Part shown: positions 58,167 to 64,000 of the stretch, piece after piece
Position numbering within the stretch: position 1 is the first letter of the stretch
Layout: every line of letters begins with the position of its first letter
NCBI GenBank assembly: GCA_033239005.1
Contig: BSQZ01000033.1
Coordinates: 4,179,501 to 4,243,500 of the forward strand
Length of the DNA stretch: 64,000 bases
Source of the DNA: Lamellibrachia satsuma
Lineage: Eukaryota > Annelida > Polychaeta > Sabellida > Siboglinidae
Direction of reading: 5' to 3'
Notes under the pieces: generated by a model
Told to the model about the DNA's origin: nothing
What the model saw: the letters and a program-made list of their open reading frames with translations, nothing else
The model's database searches: none
Program-made: the position numbers and the translations under genes

Positions 58167-61100
58167 GAAAGAGCAATCTTGCTTCTTGTTAAGAAAAAAA
58201 TTTATTCAGAAGATGAGTCGTGGAATCAAAGACCTGCGTGAATTAATCTGTGTGTCGAGGCTGTCAATTCGTGACAGCGATGATGAGTATCCTTTAAGTA
58301 ATTCAGACGATGAGGGCGTGACACAGCCAGTGCATTATGGGTCACATAATGGCAGCAGCTGTGGGAGTCGGCAAAGTTCCGCATCGTTTCGACACTCCCC
58401 CACAAATGTTGACCCAAAATCACCTGATTCTGGATTCGGGACAAATGGGCATAGTCAGTCTCCCATATTGGAGGGGGCCATTGGGGGAGGAGAGCTGGAC
58501 ACCCCATTGGCAGATCTCAGTACTGTGAACATCCCTCGTTCGGCTGCGGCAAGAAAACGTCGTCGCCGAAAAAAGAAATCCAAGAATTCGTGGCTTGGAG
58601 ACGAGTCACATGGTGACACCACATCCACCATGCTGTCCTCATCTATTCGCAGACCACTCATACCTCTTGGACATGCCAGAATTAACCCAGCATCAGGGAA
58701 AGAGGGTGATTTTGATGACTTGCTGACGTACCTAGATGCCACATTGGTGTCTCAGTGGTTGGTGGAAGCCAATAGACAAGTGACGGACATTGCGACATGG
58801 TGTTACAAAGGTGACAACTTTGTGCAGTTTGCCCACTTCTGGCTGATGGACTTCAGTGCAACAAAACAACAGGAGATCTTCCAGCTCGAGTACAGCATCG
58901 TCCTTGACCACCTCACAGTGGCATTCGCTGCGGGTCGGCAAGCAGGCAAGATAAAGCAACGAGACATTGTGCACTTCCTGTTGGCCGTGCTCAAAGAGTA
59001 TCCCAGCAAGCTCCTCGCTTCGGTCGGCGCGTACATGTTCCTTGACTATTTGGACGTTCTGTCATCGGAACGACGCGACACCTACAGGCAGTTGTTGGCG
59101 AATGTACGATGCACAACGCAGGTGAAGCAGTACGCGCAATGGACTTTGGCCATTCGGTCATTCGCTCTGGTCAGCATGTGGCATGCTGTACTCAACTTCT
59201 ATCGCGGTCTACTCAGTGATACGTCAGTCTTGACCAGGGTACTGCCTGTGCCAATGGCGGTCATCAGTAAAACAGACCCGTATCCCCAGCGGATGTATCA
59301 CGCCGTCAGGTTAGTTTCACTCTTTATTTTAAATAGTTGCATTATTTATTGTGTGCTTGCAAAGTTGACTGGTGTTTTTGTTTGCAAGTGGCTGTGTATT
59401 GTTCAGTCTCCCAGGCGTGAGATTCATCACTTACACAAACTGATTTATCCATTGGTCAATCATGACTTCATCAGTAGCTATTATATAACGTGATAACAGT
59501 TGGGAGTAGCATTAAAACATTTATAAAAGGTGTTCCAGCTTAACAGAAATCATATTTGCAATTGACAGTTTCACAAGTATTTTTAAAGTTGCACATACCT
59601 AGCATCTTGACATAACACATATATAATATATGTGTGGATAAAATCTTAATGCTATATTGGTCTTTGATGGTTCATCTAACAAGAACCAATGCAGAATGTG
59701 TGCTTTCATGGATGAAATAATAAATATGTCTGACTTGGACCATGTTTGATATTGTTTGTGTCATGTTGCAGAAATGGGTTTGTGGATGTGGTCAAGTACC
59801 TGCTGGACACGGACAAGGTGAGCCCGCTGCATCGGGATGATGGTGGACGCACACTCATCTTCCTCACAGTCATGCACAACCAGCCTCTGGTACTACAACA
59901 CCTCCTCAAGGTTGGCCATCATCTCTTGTCCTTCCAATGGTGCTCACGCTTTCAGTGTGGTAGCAGGCAGTTTTAGAGAAGGTCTGCCTATTTCATTAAG
60001 ACAGAGGAACTCTCAGAATCCACATTTATGTGTTAATAATACAGCTAATATATTCTACAGGTAACTGTGGGTTCAGAGATCTACTGGGTGATGGGAAACA
60101 GCACCAGCCTCAGTCTGAGCTCTCCCACACTCCAGGGGATCGCTTTTAAAGTGTGATTTGAATTGAGTTCTTATATAAAATATACATCCAGGTAATTAAT
60201 TATTAATTCACAACCACAATACTTTACTCCCTATGCATCTAGTGCCATCTACAAGTATAATGTGTGAAGAAGTGATTATTAGTCAGCAGGCCTGGGGTAA
60301 TAGTAATATGTAATAGTAATAGTAATTATTACAAATAGTCAAGTAATAGTAATAGATGGAACAGAACATGATGTAATAGTAATAAAAAGCAATGTAATAG
60401 TAATTTAGCTATTACTTTTCTATTATTGAATATTTAAATTACATATCAAAATTAAATTGCACAGCAGTTTATACCAACTTTTGGCCAACTCTGTGTGAAC
60501 CCGAGTATCAGTGAACACAGCTTTAATTTAGACGTTTCAGCACATATATGAGATGGATATTGTGAGAAAGAGACCAATAAGATCAATGAATCATAGATAA
60601 TTGCTCAAATAGGATTATTGTTGGAAACTACTCTAGTACTAAATGAACATGTGTACATACATGTACATACCTGGTATATACATGTACATACCTGGTACAT
60701 ACATGTACATACCTGGTACATATATGTACATAACTTTTACTTATCTGGTACATACATGTACATACCTGGTACATATATGTACATAACATGTACACTCCTG
60801 GTACATAACATGTACATACCTGGTACATACATGTACATACCTGGTACATATATGTAAATAACATGTACATTCCTGGTACATACTTGTACATACATGTACC
60901 TACATGTACATACCTGGTACATATATGTACATAACATGTACATACCTGGTATATACATGTACATACCTGGTACATACATGTATATGCTCCAAAATGCTAT
61001 ATGAAAAATATTCTGTTGAAAAAAAATTTATGTTAATAGCATAAAATGCAATAGTAATATATTACAATTGCTTTCAGCAAATAATAATAATAGAAAGACA

Positions 61101-61469
61101 ACTAAGTAATAGTAATATATTACATTGCAATGTAATGGACCCCAGGTATGTTGGTGAGAAAAGAAACATGTAAGACAGATTAAATACCTAAGAGACTCAA
61201 ACATGCATTATTTCCAGCAGTCTGTAATCTACTACCTGATGTGCCTAATCAACACTGTTGTTGCCACTGCTGTGTTGCTGTTGCGCAGATAGAGCCACGA
61301 CCAGACGTGAATGAGTCGGCCAAGACAGGTAACACACCGCTGCATTCCGCCGCCAACAGTGGCAGTGTCAGTGTCACCAAGGTCCTGCTGCAGACTGAGG
61401 ACATCCAGGTGAACGTCACGAACCCCCAGTGTGAAGACGCCACACCACTCCACCTGGCTGTCATGCATG
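58167..61469 (+). CDS. Ankyrin-repeat protein gene, 5' part (three exons)
   Basis: Exon A 58167-59309 (acceptor TCCTGTTTTAG; ATG at 58213), exon B 59772-59910, exon C 61289-61469, joined in frame (phase 2, then phase 0; exon C ends phase 1 before GTACAT). Donors are GTTAGT and GTTGGC. The 472 visible codons hold: an acidic/serine N-terminus (RDSDDEYPLSNSDDEG, 20-35); Ser-rich linker; basic cluster RKRRRRKKKSK near 114-124, a likely nuclear signal; a helical region 165-335 without repeats; then ankyrin repeats starting YHAVRNGFVDVVKYLLDTDK across the A/B junction, RDDGGRTLIFLTVMHNQPLV in B, and KTGNTPLHSAANSGSVSVTK with DATPLHLAVMHG in C. The last repeat is cut by an intron, so more exons lie beyond the window. 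I do not recognise the orthologue. Read-through of exon A into the intron stops at 59491. Confidence 0.75.
60291..61146. mobile_element. MITE in ankyrin-gene intron
   Basis: Starts CCTGGGGTAATAGTAATATG and ends GCAATGTAATGGACCCCAGG. Interior flanks are rich in GTAATAGTAAT on both sides (60300-60415 and 61040-61130), and the centre is a minisatellite. Terminal inverted match CCTGGGG/CCCCAGG and the TAATAG-rich arms resemble hAT-type MITEs. No target duplication was fixed. Confidence 0.5.
60645..60990. repeat. 20-21 bp minisatellite inside the MITE
   Basis: Unit TGGTACATACATGTACATAC + C with a variant ATAACATGTACAT. It contains the palindrome TGTACATGTACA-type core, so strands can self-pair. 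Confidence 0.9.
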
Positions 61470-62030
61470 GTACATCAGTCCAACCATTGACACTAACAGT
61501 AGCTGTGTATGATATTGTACAATGTGTAATATTTATTCATGCTAAAGGCCAACATGAGTATTGCAGTCAGTCTTTGTGTAAGTGTGTCCTCAGTGGTGCA
61601 CACCTATAGCACTAGTAACACAAACCCGTAAGATCACAAACAAACCCATATCATTATACATATACGCTTGTATTCTGTACATACTCAAATGGAGCTCACT
61701 GTGCAAACTGGGAAGTATTGATTGGATCTCACAACACTTTGGCACAGCTACACACAGCTGACATATTCGCAAGAGTTGCTCCTCGGGTGAGGTTTGATGT
61801 GATGATCTGTTATTTGCTGCCATTTGACAAACATGAGCTGTATTCCATGTTACAAAAAACCATGAAGAATGTCTCATCAAATTTCTGAAAATCCGTTATA
61901 ATTGACAGCTATGCACTAATAATCACTGAAGAATAATCATTCAAGAAAGAAAAGAACAGTTAGAATGACCAAATGTGGACTGTGGATGGTTGTAAAATTC
62001 AGGTTCAGGTTAGTTTAGCACATTTTTATT
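61470..62030. other. Intronic sequence, no feature recognised
   Basis: Follows the donor after exon C. No ankyrin-coding continuation is seen up to the minisatellite. Confidence 0.4.
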
Positions 62031-62049
62031 CAAAGCCGCAAATGTCATA

Positions 62050-64000
62050 GTCAAAACAGTTGCCCCACACGGAGGACAGAACCACACTAAAACAGCCATA
62101 GACAGAACAGTTGCCCCACACGGAGGACAGAACCACACTAAAACAGCCATAGACAGAACAGTTGCACCACACGGAGGACAGAACCACACTAAAACAGCCA
62201 TAGACAGAACAGTTGCCCCACACGGAGGACAGAACCACACTAAAACAGCCATAGACAGAACAGTTGCCCCACACGGAGGACAGAACCACACTAAAACAGC
62301 CATAGACAGAACAGTTGCCCCACACGGAGGACAGAACCACACTAAAACAGCCATAGACAGAACAGTTGCACCACACGGAGGACAGAACCACACTAAAACA
62401 GCCATAGCCAGAACAGTTGCACCACACGGAGGACAGAACCACACTAAAACAGCCATAGACAGAACAGTTGCACCACACGGAGGACAGAACCACACTAAAA
62501 CAGCCATAGACAGAACAGTTGCACCACACTGAGGACAGAACCACACTAAAACAGCCATAGACAGAACAGTTGCATCACAAGAAGGACAGAACCACACTAA
62601 AACAGCCATAGCCAGAACAGTTGCACCACACTGAGGACAGAACCACACTAAAACAGCCATAGACAGAACAGTTGCACCACACGAAGGACATAACCACACT
62701 AAAACAGCCATAGACAAAACAGTTGCATCACAAGAAGGACAGAACCACACTAAAACAGCCATAGACAGAACAGTTGCACCACACGGAGGACAGAACCACA
62801 CTAAAACAGCCATAGCCAGAACAGTTGCACCACACGGAGGACAGAACCACACTAAAACAGCCATAGCCGGAACAGTTGCACCACACGGAGGACAGAACCA
62901 CACTAAAACAGCCATAGACGGAGCAGTTGCACCACACGGAGGACAGAACCACACTAAAACAGCCAAAGACAGAACAGTTGCACCACACGGAGGAGAGAAC
63001 CACACTAAAACAGCCATAGACGGAGCAGTTGCACCACACGAAGGACAGAACAACACTAAAACAGCCATAGACAGAACAGTTGCCCCACACGGAGGACAGA
63101 ACCACACTAAAACAGCCATAGACACAACAGTTGCACCACACGAAGGACAGAACCACACTAAAACATCCATTGACGGAACAGTTGCACCACACGGAGGACA
63201 GAACCACACTAAAACAGCCATAGACGGAACAGTTGCCCCACACAGAGGACAGAACCACACTAAAACAGCCATAGACAGAACAGTTGCCCCACACGGAAGA
63301 CAGAACCACACTAAAACAGCCATAGACAACAGTTGCACCACACGGAGGACAGAACCACACTAAAACAGCCATTGACAGAACAGTTGCACCACACGGAGGA
63401 CAGAACCACACTAAAACAGCCATAGACAGAACAGTTGCACCACACAGAGGACAGAACCGCACTAACACAGCCATAGACAGAACAGTTGCACCACACGGAG
63501 GACAGAACCACACTAAAACAGCCATAGCCAGAACAGTTGCACCACACGGAGGACAGAACCACACTAAAACAGCCATAGACAGAACAGTTGCACCACACGG
63601 AGGACAGAACCACACTAAAACAGCCATAGACAGAACAGTTGCACCACACGGAGGAGGACAGAACCACACTAACACAGCCATAGACAGAACAGTTGCACCA
63701 CACGGAGGACAGAACCACACTAAAACAGCCATTGACAGAACAGTTGCACCACACGGAGGAAAGAACCACACTAAAACAGCCATAGACAGAACAGTTGCCC
63801 CACACGGAGGACAGAACCACACTAAAACAGCCATTGACGGAACAGTTGCACCACACGGAGGACAGAACCACACTAAAACAGCCATAGACGGAACAGTTGC
63901 ACCACACGGAGGACAGAACCACACTAAAACAGCCATAGCCGGAACAGTTGCACCACACGGAGGACAGAACCACACTAAAACAGCCATAGCCGGAACAGTT
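62050..64000. repeat. 51 bp minisatellite, 38+ units, continues past edge
   Basis: Unit CAGTTGCACCACACGGAGGA + CAGAACCACACTAAAACAGC + CATAGACAGAA, period 51 bp, highly uniform. Two minus frames stay open because 51 is a multiple of three (17-residue repeat MAVLVWFCPPCGATVLS). A 2 bp deletion (about 63327) and a 3 bp insertion (about 63654) occur. The array lies where the next intron of the ankyrin gene is expected. Confidence 0.97.

Noticed and set aside
62010..63987. MAVLVWFCPPCGATV ORFs as a membrane or antigen-like repeat protein
   Set aside because: 51 bp minisatellite; two frames equally open; lies in a probable intron on the opposite strand of the ankyrin gene.

Overview
The window reads as nuclear DNA of an animal. 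It has spliced genes with GT-AG introns, several clades of non-LTR retrotransposon, a Ty3/gypsy remnant, cut-and-paste DNA transposons and their short non-autonomous copies, a tRNA-derived SINE and a very large load of micro- and minisatellites. There are no bacterial operons, ribosome binding sites or CRISPR loci. An FkbM-type methyltransferase gene, L2-like and CR1 LINEs and the heavy minisatellite content fit a marine invertebrate deuterostome such as a lancelet, but this is only a best guess.

Layout. 0.3-8.2 kb is transposon graveyard: a fragment of an invertebrate multigene family (HEEADT...GCD motifs), a nearly complete but broken L2-like LINE (0.85-5.4 kb, minus strand) with a second LINE nested in its reverse transcriptase, and an internally deleted gypsy element. 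9.5-17.7 kb holds a DNA-transposon copy, a plus-strand L2-like LINE broken by insertions, and two copies of a MITE, one of which has grown a 1.2 kb CT-rich minisatellite. 18.6-21.5 kb is a CR1 LINE with an intact 904-codon frame. 22.7-31.9 kb carries a tRNA-SINE, a 1,000 bp TA-flanked element, a three-frame-open 25 bp minisatellite, a pogo-like transposon and an 8 x 75 bp array.

Host genes are few. An FkbM-family methyltransferase gene (36.23-40.13 kb, plus strand) can be assembled from four exons, all joined in phase 1. A large (TA)n/33 bp repeat fills its second intron and splits it beyond ORF recognition. An ankyrin-repeat gene starts near 58.2 kb, with three exons seen, and runs off the right edge through a 51 bp minisatellite. 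A probable last exon of an unidentified membrane protein lies at 57.73-57.91 kb. The 47.5-49.1 kb region has exon-like and frameshifted coding-like sequence that I cannot name.

41.2-56.8 kb is again repeats: a LINE split by a 16 bp minisatellite, a MITE holding a long (TA)n hairpin, a cluster of same-orientation truncated CR1 copies, and a 3.5 kb array of 26/27 bp units. Most long ORFs in the window (IYIY, VYPPSYTPV, WTPDC, MAVLVWFCPPCGATV and similar) are tandem-repeat artefacts. All exon joins and family calls were read by eye; none was confirmed by a database search or transcript data.
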